The notes: a model not told the origin generated them from the sequence alone. A DNA stretch of 64,000 nucleotides from Simiduia curdlanivorans (GCF_030409605.1 NZ_JAUFQG010000004.1:806001-870000); one strand, 5' to 3'; shown: positions 24,102-34,009, counted from the stretch's first letter. Numbers and translations: made by a program.

Positions 24102-24350
24102 ATGGCACGCATTACCGTTGAAGATTGTCTGAACCATGTTGATAACCGTTTTGAGTTGGTTATTGTGGGCAGCAAGCGCGCTCGTCAAATCGCTGTTGGC
24201 GGCAAAACCCCATTGGTGCCTGAGGAAAACGACAAGCCCACCGTTATCGCCCTGCGCGAAATCGAAGAGGGTTTGATCGACGCATCCATTCTGACTCAGA
24301 AAGACGAGCCAGAATATGAAATCGAAGCCCCCATGCTTACCGAAGAGTAA
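24102..24350 (+). CDS. rpoZ: RNA polymerase omega subunit
   Basis: An 82-residue protein beginning MARITVEDCLNHVDNRFELV, with ASKRARQ-type sequence SKRARQIAVGG, PLVPEENDKPTVIALREIEEG: a standard omega subunit that helps RNA polymerase assembly and forms part of a ppGpp-binding site. It sits between gmk and spoT, the conserved stringent-response neighbourhood. Confidence 0.97.
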   Translation: MARITVEDCLNHVDNRFELVIVGSKRARQIAVGGKTPLVPEENDKPTVIALREIEEGLIDASILTQKDEPEYEIEAPMLTEE

Positions 24351-24373
24351 TGCGTACTAGGTAGGAGGCAGGA

Positions 24374-26470
24374 TTGCAAACCATCGACGCCCTCGCGCAT
24401 CAACTTTCCTCCTATTTAGAACCCGCTCAAATCAATTTGGTCCGTCGCGCCTATCTCTATGCAGAGCAGGCGCACGACGGTCAAAAGCGCCGCTCCGGCG
24501 ACCCCTACATCACCCACCCACTCGCCGTTGCCGTGATTTTGTCGGGCATGCACATGGACCATCAAAGCTTGATGGCCGCCATGTTGCACGATGTCATCGA
24601 AGATACTGGCATCGCCAAAGTCGCACTGGGCGACCAGTTTGGCGATACCGTCGCCGATCTAGTGGATGGCGTCAGCAAACTGACCCAGATCGAATTCGAA
24701 TCTCAGGCGGAAAAACAGGCGGAAAACTTTCAAAAAATGACCTTGGCCATGTCGCGCGATATTCGCGTAATTTTAGTCAAGCTGGCCGATCGGCTACACA
24801 ACATGCGCACCCTCGGCGTTATGCCGCCGGAGAAAAAGCGCCGCATCGCCCGGGAAACACTGGAAATTTACGCGCCTATCGCCCACCGACTGGGCATGAA
24901 CGACATGCGCATCGAATTTGAAAACCGCGGCTTTTCCGCCATGCACCCGCTGCGCGCCAAGCGCCTCAAGGCGGCCTTGCAAAGTGCCCGCGGCAACCGC
25001 AAAGAGCTGGTCGATCAGATCAATCAAAGCCTGCAATTGCGACTCGAGGCTGAACACATTAACGCCTTAGTCATAGGCCGCGAAAAGCACCTGTACAGCA
25101 TTTACACCAAGATGCGCTCGAAGAAGAAGTCGTTCAAAGAGATTATGGACGTCTACGCCTTTCGCATCATCGTCGACTCAGTGGACACCTGCTACCGTAC
25201 CCTAGGCGCCATTCACAACCTCTATAAGCCCATCATTAGCGAATTCAAAGACTATATCGCCATCCCCAAAACCAATGGCTATCAATCTTTGCACACAGTG
25301 TTGGTGGGTATGCACGGAGTGCCCATCGAGGTGCAAATTCGCACTAAAGAAATGGATGAAATGGCCAATAGCGGCATCGCTGCGCACTGGTTGTACAAGG
25401 CCAACGACAACCCCAACGCCAGCCACTTGCGGGCGCGCCAATGGGTCCAAGGTCTACTCGAAATGCAACAGCGGGCGGGCGATAGTTTGGAGTTTATCGA
25501 AAACGTCAAAATTGACCTTTTCCCCGACGAAGTCTACGTATTCACGCCAAAAGGCCGCATCGTTGAGCTGCCTAGCGGTGCGACGGCGGTGGATTTTGCC
25601 TACGCCGTACACACAGATGTAGGCAATGCCTGTGTAGCATGTCGCATTAATGATCGGCTCGCGCCCCTGTCGCAGACACTGCAAAGCGGCCAAAAAGTCA
25701 CCATTATCACCGCCTCAAGCGCGCAACCTAACCCCAGTTGGCTGAATTTTGTCACCTCGGGCAAGGCGCGCTCGGCCATTCGTCATTTTCTCAAGCACCA
25801 GCGCCATCACGAATCCATCGATCTCGGCCGCCGGTTGTTAACCCGCTCGCTGGCCGATCGCGGTATCGACCTGCAAAACTTGGACAAGGATGAGCGCAAA
25901 GCCTTGCTCAAAGAGTGCGGGGTTAACTCGCTCGAGAGCCTGTTCGAAGACGTAGGCCTGGGCAAGCGCTTGCCCCACGCGGTGGCCAATTTAGTGCAAT
26001 CGGAAAACAATAAAGCCAATAGCCAATCGCCGCTGATGATCGAATCTTCCGACGGCATGATGATTAGCTTCGCGCGCTGTTGCCGGCCCATTCCTGGCGA
26101 CCCAATCCTCGGTCACATCAGCGCCGGCAAAGGCTTGGTGGTACACCACGATACTTGCCGCAACATCGCCGAGCTGCGCGAAAACCCAGAGAAGATATCC
26201 ATCGTCAATTGGTCGCCCGATGTGAAAGGCGAGTTCCCGGTGGATATCCGGGTCGAGGTGGAATCGGGCCGCGGTATCATCGCCAACTTAGCCACCCGGA
26301 TTACCGAGCAAAACGCCAATATTGAACAGATTCAGGTGCACGAGCGCGATGCCCACAACAGCGTGATTAACCTGACCATCGATGTCAGCGGGCGGGTGCA
26401 TTTAGCCAATATTATTAAACGCCTGAAAAGCTTGCGCTCGGTGATTCGCATTAGTCGGCACCGCAATTAG
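24374..26470 (+). CDS. spoT: SpoT, bifunctional (p)ppGpp synthase/hydrolase
   Basis: SpoT degrades and makes the alarmone (p)ppGpp. The 698-residue protein has an N-terminal HD hydrolase domain (HDVIEDT at about 72-78, with RLHNMRTL and ARETLEIYAPIAHRLG). Next come a RelA/SpoT synthetase domain with MDVYAFRIIVDS and NGYQSLHT, a TGS domain (VYVFTPKGRIVELPSGATAVDFAYAVHTDVG), and a C-terminal ACT domain with ARCCRPIPGDPILGHI before it. Both catalytic regions appear intact. The start is a TTG at 24374 with a GGAGG ribosome-binding site 5 bases upstream. Confidence 0.97.
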   Translation: MQTIDALAHQLSSYLEPAQINLVRRAYLYAEQAHDGQKRRSGDPYITHPLAVAVILSGMHMDHQSLMAAMLHDVIEDTGIAKVALGDQFGDTVADLVDGVSKLTQIEFESQAEKQAENFQKMTLAMSRDIRVILVKLADRLHNMRTLGVMPPEKKRRIARETLEIYAPIAHRLGMNDMRIEFENRGFSAMHPLRAKRLKAALQSARGNRKELVDQINQSLQLRLEAEHINALVIGREKHLYSIYTKMRSKKKSFKEIMDVYAFRIIVDSVDTCYRTLGAIHNLYKPIISEFKDYIAIPKTNGYQSLHTVLVGMHGVPIEVQIRTKEMDEMANSGIAAHWLYKANDNPNASHLRARQWVQGLLEMQQRAGDSLEFIENVKIDLFPDEVYVFTPKGRIVELPSGATAVDFAYAVHTDVGNACVACRINDRLAPLSQTLQSGQKVTIITASSAQPNPSWLNFVTSGKARSAIRHFLKHQRHHESIDLGRRLLTRSLADRGIDLQNLDKDERKALLKECGVNSLESLFEDVGLGKRLPHAVANLVQSENNKANSQSPLMIESSDGMMISFARCCRPIPGDPILGHISAGKGLVVHHDTCRNIAELRENPEKISIVNWSPDVKGEFPVDIRVEVESGRGIIANLATRITEQNANIEQIQVHERDAHNSVINLTIDVSGRVHLANIIKRLKSLRSVIRISRHRN

Positions 26471-26572
26471 CGTTCGACAAACACCCACCACCTAACCGGC
26501 GTACCTATTTGACGACTCGCTAGTCAGCGGCTTAAGCTGGCCGTTTTTATTCACCTGTGACAGGACAAGACC

Positions 26573-26956
26573 ATGACCAACAAAGCCATCATCAGCACCG
26601 ACAAGGCACCCGCCGCCATTGGCACCTATTCGCAGGCGGTCAAGGTCAACAACACCGTGTACTTGTCTGGCCAAATCCCGCTTATTCCAGAGACCATGGA
26701 GATGGTGGGCAACGATTTTCGCGCCCAAGCGACACAGGTGTTTAAGAACCTCAGCGCCGTGTGCGAAGCCGCCAATGGCAGCTTGGCGCAAATCGTTAAG
26801 TTGAATTTGTACTTAACCGACTTGAGCCACTTTCCCGTGGTCAATGAGGTGATGGCGGAATTTTTTGAAGCGCCTTACCCAGCCCGCGCCGCCGTCGGCG
26901 TTAAAGAGCTGCCAAAAGCGGCGATGTTTGAAGCCGAAGCGATTATGGTTATCTAA
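26573..26956 (+). CDS. ridA: RidA, 2-iminobutanoate/2-iminopropanoate deaminase
   Basis: RidA hydrolyses reactive enamine/imine intermediates released by PLP enzymes. The 127-residue protein shows APAAIGTYSQAVKVNNTVYLSGQIPL, the substrate-carboxylate Arg in PARAAVGVKELPK, and the terminal FEAEAIMV. It follows spoT as in Pseudomonas and is convergent with the next gene, with one base between the stops. Confidence 0.95.
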   Translation: MTNKAIISTDKAPAAIGTYSQAVKVNNTVYLSGQIPLIPETMEMVGNDFRAQATQVFKNLSAVCEAANGSLAQIVKLNLYLTDLSHFPVVNEVMAEFFEAPYPARAAVGVKELPKAAMFEAEAIMVI

Positions 26957-26957
26957 C

Positions 26958-27785
26958 CTAGCTGGGCTGGAGCTTATCCAGCCCATAACCCTCGCGCCAG
27001 CTGGGGTAGCGAAAACGAAAACCACTGGCCAGCAAGCGCGTATTGCGCAGCCGCTTGCCAGAAAAAGGTGCGCCGGCACTAGCGCTCGGCGCCGGTCTTT
27101 GCAGGGCCGTTGCCAAAGCGCGCACAACCTCCCCTAACAACACCGGTTCGCTATCGGTCACCAAATAATGGCTTTCGGGCGCCTCGAGCTGCAGTAAATG
27201 CGCCACTGCACTGGCACCATCGTCTACATGAATTCGGTTACTGTAGGCCAATAAATTGCGCGAAATCGGTATTCCGTGGCGAACCTGCTCAACTAAGCGT
27301 GCGCGGCCGGGGCCGTAAATGCCGGAAAAACGCGCAATAATGACCTCTAAACCAGCATTCAACAAAATTCCTTCAGCCTCCAACAAGCGCACGCCGTTAA
27401 ACTGGCTTGGCGCTACGATACTGGTTTCATCCAACCATTCACCTTGGTTTTGACCATAGACGGCGGTGCTAGAAACAAACAGGATGCGCGGCCGCAATTG
27501 GCGCTGCGCTAAAAGCTCAACCAATAAAGCCATAGGTTCAACATAGGCGCGGCGATAACCCTCATCGCTGCGCTCGCTGGGTGTGAGGGTCACCACAATC
27601 TGATCAAATCTTTGCTCTAACAACGCCCCCATGGCCGCAGCATCTAGGGCGTCTAGTTGCCGGCAAAAGGGCTCAGGTCTGGGGCTGCGCCTTATAGCCA
27701 CGATATCGCCGGGCAATAAAGGCTGTAAACGTTGCGCCAAATCGCCAAAGCCAATTAATAGAGTTTTCAACGGATTAGATTCCAT
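26958..27785 (-). CDS. NAD(P)-dependent epimerase/dehydratase-like SDR protein (YeeZ-like)
   Basis: A 275-residue extended short-chain dehydrogenase-like protein. The nucleotide-binding loop at the N-terminus is LLIGFGDLAQRL, a GxGxxA variant. VSSTAVYGQNQGEW gives the catalytic Ser and Tyr region. The lysine usually found four residues after the Tyr is not in the normal place, so catalysis is uncertain. ARFSGIYGPGR and RIHVDDGASAVAHLL are typical of the YeeZ/YbjS-like group. Substrate is unknown. It stands alone between convergent ridA and divergent oxyR. Confidence 0.8.
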   Translation of the reverse strand: MESNPLKTLLIGFGDLAQRLQPLLPGDIVAIRRSPRPEPFCRQLDALDAAAMGALLEQRFDQIVVTLTPSERSDEGYRRAYVEPMALLVELLAQRQLRPRILFVSSTAVYGQNQGEWLDETSIVAPSQFNGVRLLEAEGILLNAGLEVIIARFSGIYGPGRARLVEQVRHGIPISRNLLAYSNRIHVDDGASAVAHLLQLEAPESHYLVTDSEPVLLGEVVRALATALQRPAPSASAGAPFSGKRLRNTRLLASGFRFRYPSWREGYGLDKLQPS

Positions 27786-27857
27786 AAATAGGGGCTATCG
27801 ATATAACAGGTTCTGATATAAAGTCGCAATCATACGTGAACCGGTCGGAAAAATGCC

Positions 27858-28778
27858 ATGACGCTCAATGAATTGCGCTATATCGTCACGCTAGCGCAAG
27901 AACAACATTTCGGTAAAGCCGCCGAGCGCTGCTATGTGAGTCAGCCGACCTTGAGCATTGCGGTAAAAAAGCTCGAGGAAGAGTTGGGTATCGCGCTATT
28001 TGAGCGCTCCAAAACCCGGGTTCAAGCGACGCCCCTAGGCGAGAAAATTGTCACCCAAGCGCAGCTCGTGCTCGAGCAAGCGGCGGCCATTAAAGATATC
28101 GCTAAATCGGGCAAAGACCAGCTCTCTAGCCCCCTGCATGTGGGCGCTATTTTCACCATCGGCCCCTACCTATTTCCCCATTTTATCCCCGAATTGCAGC
28201 GAATAGCGCCAAACATGCCGCTTTATGTTGAAGAAGGTTACACCGCAACTTTGCGCCAACGGCTGCGCAAGGGCGAGCTCGATGTGATCATTGTGTCGCT
28301 GCCCTTTACCGAGGCCGATGTGGTCACCCAAACCCTATATGACGAGCCCTTTGTGGTGCTCATGCCAAAGGATCACCCATTAGCCGCATTCGACGTGATT
28401 GATACGCCGCAATTGCACGAATACAACGTCTTGTTACTCGGCGAAGGCCACTGCTTTAGGGATCAGATACTCGACGCCTGCCCAGCGCTGCTAGCCAGTG
28501 CCGACCCCAAAGCTGGGCATATTCGAACTGCCTCCAAAGGCAGCTCGCTCGAGACCTTACGGCATATGGTGGCGTCAGGTTTGGGTATCACTATCCTGCC
28601 TTACTCGGCCGCCGAGGCCACGCGCTACGCCGACGATCTGTTGGTCTGCCGCCCCTTTGCCGAACCGGCGCCTCGCCGAACCGTTGCCATGGCTTGGCGC
28701 GCCAGCTACCCGCGCTTTAAGGCCATTGACGCCCTGCGTGCTTCGATCAATCAATGCCACTTACTTGGTAATGACTAG
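27858..28778 (+). CDS. oxyR: OxyR, hydrogen-peroxide-sensing LysR regulator
   Basis: OxyR activates antioxidant genes when H2O2 oxidises it. The 306-residue protein has a LysR HTH at about residues 1-60 (MTLNELRYIVTLAQEQHFGKAAERCYVSQPTLS). In the regulatory domain the two redox cysteines are at positions 199 and 208 (GHCFRDQILDAC), exactly as in E. coli OxyR, so a disulfide switch is expected. The recG start codon overlaps its last codons by 8 bases. Confidence 0.96.
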   Translation: MTLNELRYIVTLAQEQHFGKAAERCYVSQPTLSIAVKKLEEELGIALFERSKTRVQATPLGEKIVTQAQLVLEQAAAIKDIAKSGKDQLSSPLHVGAIFTIGPYLFPHFIPELQRIAPNMPLYVEEGYTATLRQRLRKGELDVIIVSLPFTEADVVTQTLYDEPFVVLMPKDHPLAAFDVIDTPQLHEYNVLLLGEGHCFRDQILDACPALLASADPKAGHIRTASKGSSLETLRHMVASGLGITILPYSAAEATRYADDLLVCRPFAEPAPRRTVAMAWRASYPRFKAIDALRASINQCHLLGND

Positions 28779-30855
28779 CCCGGCACCGACACTGGATCGG
28801 GTTGAGCTAACAGCGCTAAAAGGCGTTGGCAAGGCCCTGGCCGAAAAGCTCACCAAGCTTGGTCTACACAATGTACAAGACCTCTTGTTCCACTTGCCCT
28901 TGCGCTATATGGATCGCACCCAAGTCACCCCCATAGGCGCGCTGCAACCACAGAGCACGGTGGTTATCGAGGGCGAGATTAAAGCCGCCGATATCGTGTT
29001 CGGCAAGCGCCGCTCGCTGGTGGCGAAACTGCAAGATAATACCGGTACCATCACACTGCGCTTTTTCCACTTTAACCAAGCGCAAAAGCAAAGCTTGGCC
29101 AAGGGCGTTCGGCTCAGGTGTTTTGGCGAAGCGCGCCGAGGCGCCTCTGGCCTAGAGCTGTACCACCCAGAATACGAATTGGTCGACCAAAATACCGAGC
29201 CGCTGGCAGATAAGTTGACCCCAGTATATCCAGCCACCGAAGGCATCACCCAGCCGCGTATTCGCACCTTGGCGCAGCAGGCGCTAACGCTGCTTAGCGC
29301 GCAAAGTTTGGCCGAGTTGCTACCGAAAGATTTACAGCAGCGCTACCAACAATGGCCCTTGGCACAAGCGCTGCACTACTTGCATCAGCCGCCCAAGCAG
29401 GCCGACGTCGAGCAACTAACGCTCGGTGCGCACCCAGCGCAGCAGCGGCTGGCCTTCGAAGAACTCATGGCACACCACGTTAGCTTGTTGTCTTTGCGGC
29501 AGCAGATTCAATCCGAAGGCGCGCCGGCCTTGCCATTAAATACCGATCGACTCGACGCCTTCCTGAACAATTTACCCTTCGCACCCACCCAAGCGCAGAG
29601 TCGAGTCGCCAAAGAAATTGCCAGCGATCTGGCCCAGCCTCTACCCATGCTGCGATTAGTGCAGGGCGATGTGGGCTCAGGCAAAACCCTGGTGGCAGCC
29701 ATGGCAACCTTGCAGGCTATTAACAATGGTTTTCAAGTGGCGCTCATGGCGCCCACGGAAATACTCAGCGAGCAGCACCGGGTTAACTTTTGCCACTGGT
29801 TCGAACCGCTCGGCATTAGCGTTGGCTGGCTCACCGGCAAGCAAAAAGTCGCCGAGCGGCGGGACCAACTGGCAGCCTTGGCGGACGGCAAGACACAGTT
29901 GATTGTCGGCACCCACGCACTGTTTCAAGAGCAGGTGGTGTTCGCCGATTTAGGCCTAGTGATCATCGATGAACAACATCGATTCGGCGTCCATCAGCGG
30001 CTAAGTTTACGGGAAAAGGCCGGCAGCGAGCGGCGTCCACATCAGCTCATTATGACCGCCACACCGATTCCAAGAACCCTAGCTATGAGCGCCTATGCGG
30101 ATCTGGACTGTTCGGTTATCGATGAGCTGCCGCCGGGGAGAAAGCCCGTGACCACGGTGGTGATCAATCAAGATAGGCGCGACCAAGTGGTACATAGGGT
30201 GCGCGAGGCCATCGGCCAAGGGCGCCAAGTATATTGGGTCTGCACCTTGATCGAAGAGTCCGAAACCCTCACCGCGCAAGCGGCACAGGCAACCCAAGAG
30301 GAGCTGGCTTTAGCCCTGCCCAATGTTGCTATCGGCCTGGTGCACGGGCGGTTGAAATCGACGGAAAAAGAGGCGGTGATGGCGAGCTTTAAGGCGGGCG
30401 ACATCCCGCTGCTGGTGGCCACTACCGTGATCGAGGTAGGCGTCGATGTGCCCAACGCCAGCTTGATGATCATCGATAACCCAGAGCGCCTAGGTCTGGC
30501 GCAACTGCATCAATTGCGCGGCCGAGTAGGGCGCGGCACGGCGGAAAGCCACTGTGTACTGCTCTATTCAGGGCCATTGTCCAACCACAGTCGAGCTCGT
30601 TTGGAAGCCATGCGCAGCTCTAATGACGGCTTTTTCATCGCCGAGAAAGACCTAGAGTTGCGCGGCCCGGGCGAAGTGCTTGGCACCCGGCAAACCGGTG
30701 AAATGGCATTTCGCATCGCCGATTTACAGCGCGATGCCGATTTAATTCCTCTTGTTCGAGAGGCCGCGACAAATTTATTACAACAATATCCAGCGCACGC
30801 CCAAGCGCTTACGCGAAGATGGCTAGGTTATAACGAGGTCTATGCCAAAGTGTAG
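28771..30855 (+). CDS. recG: RecG, branched-DNA helicase
   Basis: RecG remodels stalled replication forks and Holliday junctions. From the ATG at 28771 the protein has 694 residues. It has an N-terminal wedge/OB region (LKGVGKALAEKLTKLGLHNVQDLLFHLPLRY), then the SF2 motor with Walker A GDVGSGKTLVA, DEQH box DEQHRFGVHQR, motif III TATPIPRTLA, and motif VI QLHQLRGRVGRG. The start overlaps the end of oxyR by 8 bases, so the pair is translationally coupled. The open frame extends far upstream inside oxyR but is not coding there. Confidence 0.97.
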   Translation: MTSPAPTLDRVELTALKGVGKALAEKLTKLGLHNVQDLLFHLPLRYMDRTQVTPIGALQPQSTVVIEGEIKAADIVFGKRRSLVAKLQDNTGTITLRFFHFNQAQKQSLAKGVRLRCFGEARRGASGLELYHPEYELVDQNTEPLADKLTPVYPATEGITQPRIRTLAQQALTLLSAQSLAELLPKDLQQRYQQWPLAQALHYLHQPPKQADVEQLTLGAHPAQQRLAFEELMAHHVSLLSLRQQIQSEGAPALPLNTDRLDAFLNNLPFAPTQAQSRVAKEIASDLAQPLPMLRLVQGDVGSGKTLVAAMATLQAINNGFQVALMAPTEILSEQHRVNFCHWFEPLGISVGWLTGKQKVAERRDQLAALADGKTQLIVGTHALFQEQVVFADLGLVIIDEQHRFGVHQRLSLREKAGSERRPHQLIMTATPIPRTLAMSAYADLDCSVIDELPPGRKPVTTVVINQDRRDQVVHRVREAIGQGRQVYWVCTLIEESETLTAQAAQATQEELALALPNVAIGLVHGRLKSTEKEAVMASFKAGDIPLLVATTVIEVGVDVPNASLMIIDNPERLGLAQLHQLRGRVGRGTAESHCVLLYSGPLSNHSRARLEAMRSSNDGFFIAEKDLELRGPGEVLGTRQTGEMAFRIADLQRDADLIPLVREAATNLLQQYPAHAQALTRRWLGYNEVYAKV

Positions 30856-30949
30856 ATTTAGACGCCAGTTATTCTAAGAAGTGCCTATCCGATGACCTAC
30901 ACTTAACTACACTTTACAGTGCAGACGATGATGGATCAAAGGAGCCTCT

Positions 30950-32338
30950 GTGCCGCTATCAAACAGTGTTACGCAATTTCTGGATAAGCAACAACTTGAA
31001 TACCAGCTTACCGCCCCCCTAGATGCTCCTATTTGGCACGATCAGCAACTTCGTAACAATGGCGCCGCAAGAGCAACGCTACTGGAAGACAGCAACGAGA
31101 AGGTGCTTGCTATTTACCCAGCCGATTCTCTTCTCGACTTAAGTGCCGTTAACCGTCTGCTCGGTCGCGAGATGCAGGCCATAGCGCCAGCCATACTCGA
31201 TACGCTGTATGAAAAACACCACCTTTCCTCGGTACCGGCACTGCCGGGCTTAGCCGGTATGAGAACCGTTATCGAGCAGAGCTTATACCAGCGAGACCCG
31301 TTATTTTTAGATGCTGGTAGCCGGGAGCAGATGCTAGATTTGTCGCAAATATCTTTTAAAACTCTGGCTAAAGACGCGATTAGCGGTGAAATATCCATTC
31401 CAATCAGTAAAATTGAACAGCCGACTCAAGCCAGCGACCAAGACATTATTCTGGCCTCGGTGCGCCAATTCACCGAGCTGCGGGTCAAGGAGCGATTAGA
31501 GGAAACCCTCGAGCTTCCACCCCTACCGGAAACCGCGCAACGCATTATTAAACTGCGTGTCGACCCAAATGCCGACATCAGCGATTTAGCCAACATCGTC
31601 GAAACTGACCCTAACTTGGCAGCGCAAGTGGTGAGCTGGGCCGCCTCGCCCTACTATTCGGCTCCTGGCAAAATCAAATCCATTCACGATGCCATCGTTC
31701 GTGTGCTCGGTTTCGATATGGTACTTAACCTAGCGCTGGGCTTAGCGCTTGGAAGGAACCTTGCCATGCCAAAAGACGGGCCTTTCGGCGTTACCCCTTA
31801 CTGGCGCCAATCAGTGTACATGGCGGCGGCGATGGAGGGCTTAGTCACTGCCATTCCGCGCGAGAACCGGCCAAGCTTTGGTATGGCCTATCTATCCGGT
31901 TTACTTTTTAACTTCGGCTATTTGGTGATGTCAGAAGTGTTTCCGCCTTACTTCCACAAACTCTGTCGCATGATGGAAGCCAACCCCCATGTAGATCACA
32001 CCTTGGCAGAAAAACATTTACTGGGTTTAACGCGGGATCACATCGCCAGCTGGCTCATGGATTTGTGGAACATGCCGGAAGAAATTGTCTTTGCGCTGCG
32101 CTACCAGAACGAGCCTAATTGCCAAGGCGAGCACGCGTCCTATGCAAAACTGCTGTTTGTCGCTCGGCGTTTACTGTCTCAGCGCGGCTTGCAGTGTGGC
32201 CCCAAATTAGACATACCGGCCTCGGTCTTCGAAGACCTGGGCCTAGACCCAATAAAAGCCGAAACGACTATCGACAACATTCTCGAGTGCTCGGTGGAAC
32301 TCGAAAACATTGCCAACCATATGGTCCCAGCTGCCTAG
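30950..32338 (+). CDS. YbaK-like plus HDOD domain protein
   Basis: The 462-residue protein combines two domains. Residues about 5-160 resemble YbaK/ProX-type aminoacyl-tRNA deacylases (FLDKQQLEYQL, RATLLEDSNEKVLAIYPADSLLDLSAVNRLLG, GLAGMRTVIEQSLYQRDPLFLDAG), although the catalytic Lys common in YbaK is not evident. Residues about 185-410 form an HDOD domain (LPPLPETAQRIIKLRVDPNADISDLANIVETDPNLAAQVVSWAASPYY). HDOD is a metal-site-free HD relative used in signalling. The start is GTG at 30950 with GGAG upstream. Pseudomonas has a similar protein next to recG. Its biochemical role is not known. Confidence 0.82.
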   Translation: MPLSNSVTQFLDKQQLEYQLTAPLDAPIWHDQQLRNNGAARATLLEDSNEKVLAIYPADSLLDLSAVNRLLGREMQAIAPAILDTLYEKHHLSSVPALPGLAGMRTVIEQSLYQRDPLFLDAGSREQMLDLSQISFKTLAKDAISGEISIPISKIEQPTQASDQDIILASVRQFTELRVKERLEETLELPPLPETAQRIIKLRVDPNADISDLANIVETDPNLAAQVVSWAASPYYSAPGKIKSIHDAIVRVLGFDMVLNLALGLALGRNLAMPKDGPFGVTPYWRQSVYMAAAMEGLVTAIPRENRPSFGMAYLSGLLFNFGYLVMSEVFPPYFHKLCRMMEANPHVDHTLAEKHLLGLTRDHIASWLMDLWNMPEEIVFALRYQNEPNCQGEHASYAKLLFVARRLLSQRGLQCGPKLDIPASVFEDLGLDPIKAETTIDNILECSVELENIANHMVPAA

Positions 32339-32374
32339 GCGGCGTCGTTAAACGCACCGACAGGCGCGTTATCT

Positions 32375-33658
32375 TCAGGCGATATGGCCCGGTAGCGACG
32401 GGTCTTCGTTGAAACGCGCTTCATCTAACATGCCTTCACTTTTAGCAACCACTAACGTAACCATGGCGTCACCACAAACATTGACCGCGGTACGGGTCAT
32501 GTCCAGCAATCTATCGACGCCAATAATTAACGCTATACCTTCGACCGGCAAGCCCACTTGCTCTAATACCATTGCCAGCATAATCAAGCCGACACCGGGC
32601 ACGCCGGCCGTGCCGATAGAGGCTAGGGTGGCCGTTAAAATAACCATCATGTAGCCGTTCAGGCCAATATCTATGTTGTAGGCTTGGGCGATAAACGCCG
32701 TGGCGACGCCTTGCATAATGGCCGTGCCATCCATGTTAATGGTGGCACCCATGGGAATGGTAAAGGATGCCACGCGGTTGTCGGCACCCATCTCATCGCG
32801 CACGGCGCGCAGCGTCACAGGGATGGTGGCGTTCGAAGAGCTCATGCTAAAGGCAAACAACATGACCGATTTCATCTTGCGCAAAAACATCAATGGGCTT
32901 AACCCTGTGAAAACACGCAAGGCGAGGGGATATGTACCGAGACCGTGAATAAATAGCACAAACAGTACGGTGAAAAAATACACCAGTAAATTGGCAAAGG
33001 CCTCTAAACCCAAATCCGCGGCCATTTGCGCCATCAAACAAAACACACCGTAGGGCGCGAAATTCATCAAGATCACCACCATTTTCAGGTTGACCTCGTT
33101 GAAGTCGTTAAAAAATGCCGCAACCCGTTTGCCCGCCTCGCCGACCCGAGACATTGCAATACCCACCAGCAGGGCAAACACGATGATTTGCAGCATATTG
33201 CCCTGCGCCATCGCCTCCACCGGATTGGTGGGCACAATGCCCAAAATCACATCTTTCAGGGATGGCGCTTCATTCACCACAAAGGTGGCTTCAGTGCTCA
33301 GGTTAAAGCCGGCACCCGGCTGAATAATGACGCCGGCAACCAGCGCCAAGCTGATCGCCACCGCCGTGGTTGCCATATAGAGCAATAAGGTCTTGCCCGC
33401 CATGGGCCCCATGCGCGTGTTATCGCCTAAGGAGGCCACACCACAGACCAAGGACACAAACACCAAAGGCACCACTAACAGCTTTAACAGCGCTACGAAT
33501 ACCTTGCCACCCAGGTCAAACAAGCCGCTGACTAAAAACTGATCTACCCAAGCATTGTAAACCCCGGCCAACCAGCCTTCGCCCTCGGCAACGTTAAACA
33601 TCCCCCCAATGAACAAACCTAAACCCATGGCAATTAAGATACGGCTGGTTAAGCTCAT
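32375..33658 (-). CDS. Dicarboxylate/amino acid:cation symporter (DAACS family)
   Basis: A 427-residue inner-membrane symporter of the GltP/DctA/GltPh fold. The start is at MSLTSRILIAMGLGLFIGG (ATG 33658); upstream codons in frame are not needed. The HP1 serine-rich hairpin appears as FAFSMSSSNATIPVTLRAV, TM7 NMDGT as TINMDGTAIMQGVATAFIAQ, and the TM8 substrate site as GVDRLLDMTRTAVNVCGDAMVTLVV, with Asp and Arg in the positions that contact glutamate or aspartate. Both Na+- and H+-coupled members exist; the sequence does not settle which. It transports acidic amino acids or C4-dicarboxylates. Confidence 0.9.
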   Translation of the reverse strand: MSLTSRILIAMGLGLFIGGMFNVAEGEGWLAGVYNAWVDQFLVSGLFDLGGKVFVALLKLLVVPLVFVSLVCGVASLGDNTRMGPMAGKTLLLYMATTAVAISLALVAGVIIQPGAGFNLSTEATFVVNEAPSLKDVILGIVPTNPVEAMAQGNMLQIIVFALLVGIAMSRVGEAGKRVAAFFNDFNEVNLKMVVILMNFAPYGVFCLMAQMAADLGLEAFANLLVYFFTVLFVLFIHGLGTYPLALRVFTGLSPLMFLRKMKSVMLFAFSMSSSNATIPVTLRAVRDEMGADNRVASFTIPMGATINMDGTAIMQGVATAFIAQAYNIDIGLNGYMMVILTATLASIGTAGVPGVGLIMLAMVLEQVGLPVEGIALIIGVDRLLDMTRTAVNVCGDAMVTLVVAKSEGMLDEARFNEDPSLPGHIA

Positions 33659-33733
33659 AAACGGTTCCTGTTTTAGTTTTATTGTTAGTCTAGGGAGGGG
33701 AGAGCCAGCCAAGCTAGCTCAGTCGGGCGAACT

Positions 33734-34009
33734 TTAGCTGTTTACGGCGTCTTTCAAACCTTTTCCAGGCTTGAAGCCAACGGAAACGCTGGCGGGAATT
33801 TGAATGGTTTCACCAGTTTTTGGGCTTCTACCGGTACGGGCGGCGCGTTTTCGCTGGGAAAAAGAACCAAAGCCAACAAGGCTAACCACATCGTCGCGCG
33901 ACAGCGCATTGGTGATTTGTTCCAAAATTGAAGACACCACCAAATCGGCTTTGTCTTTGGTTAGGTCCGCTGTTTCTGCAACAGCAGCAATGAGATCTGA
34001 TTTATGCAT
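33734..34009 (-). CDS. hupB: HU-beta nucleoid protein
   Basis: A 91-residue histone-like protein with MHKSDLIAAVAETADLTKDKADLVVSSILEQI at the start, VGFGSFSQRKRAARTGRSPKTGE and IPASVSVGFKPGKGLKDAV in the DNA-binding arms. It bends and compacts DNA. I use the ATG at 34009; the open frame extends 38 codons upstream without HU similarity. It is divergent from ubiC and matches the position in Pseudomonas. Confidence 0.95.
   Translation of the reverse strand: MHKSDLIAAVAETADLTKDKADLVVSSILEQITNALSRDDVVSLVGFGSFSQRKRAARTGRSPKTGETIQIPASVSVGFKPGKGLKDAVNS

Noticed and set aside
28498..28770. Open frame extending recG 91 codons upstream into oxyR
   Set aside because: It overlaps the OxyR effector domain in another phase and the extra residues have no RecG similarity; the ATG at 28771 gives a normal RecG.
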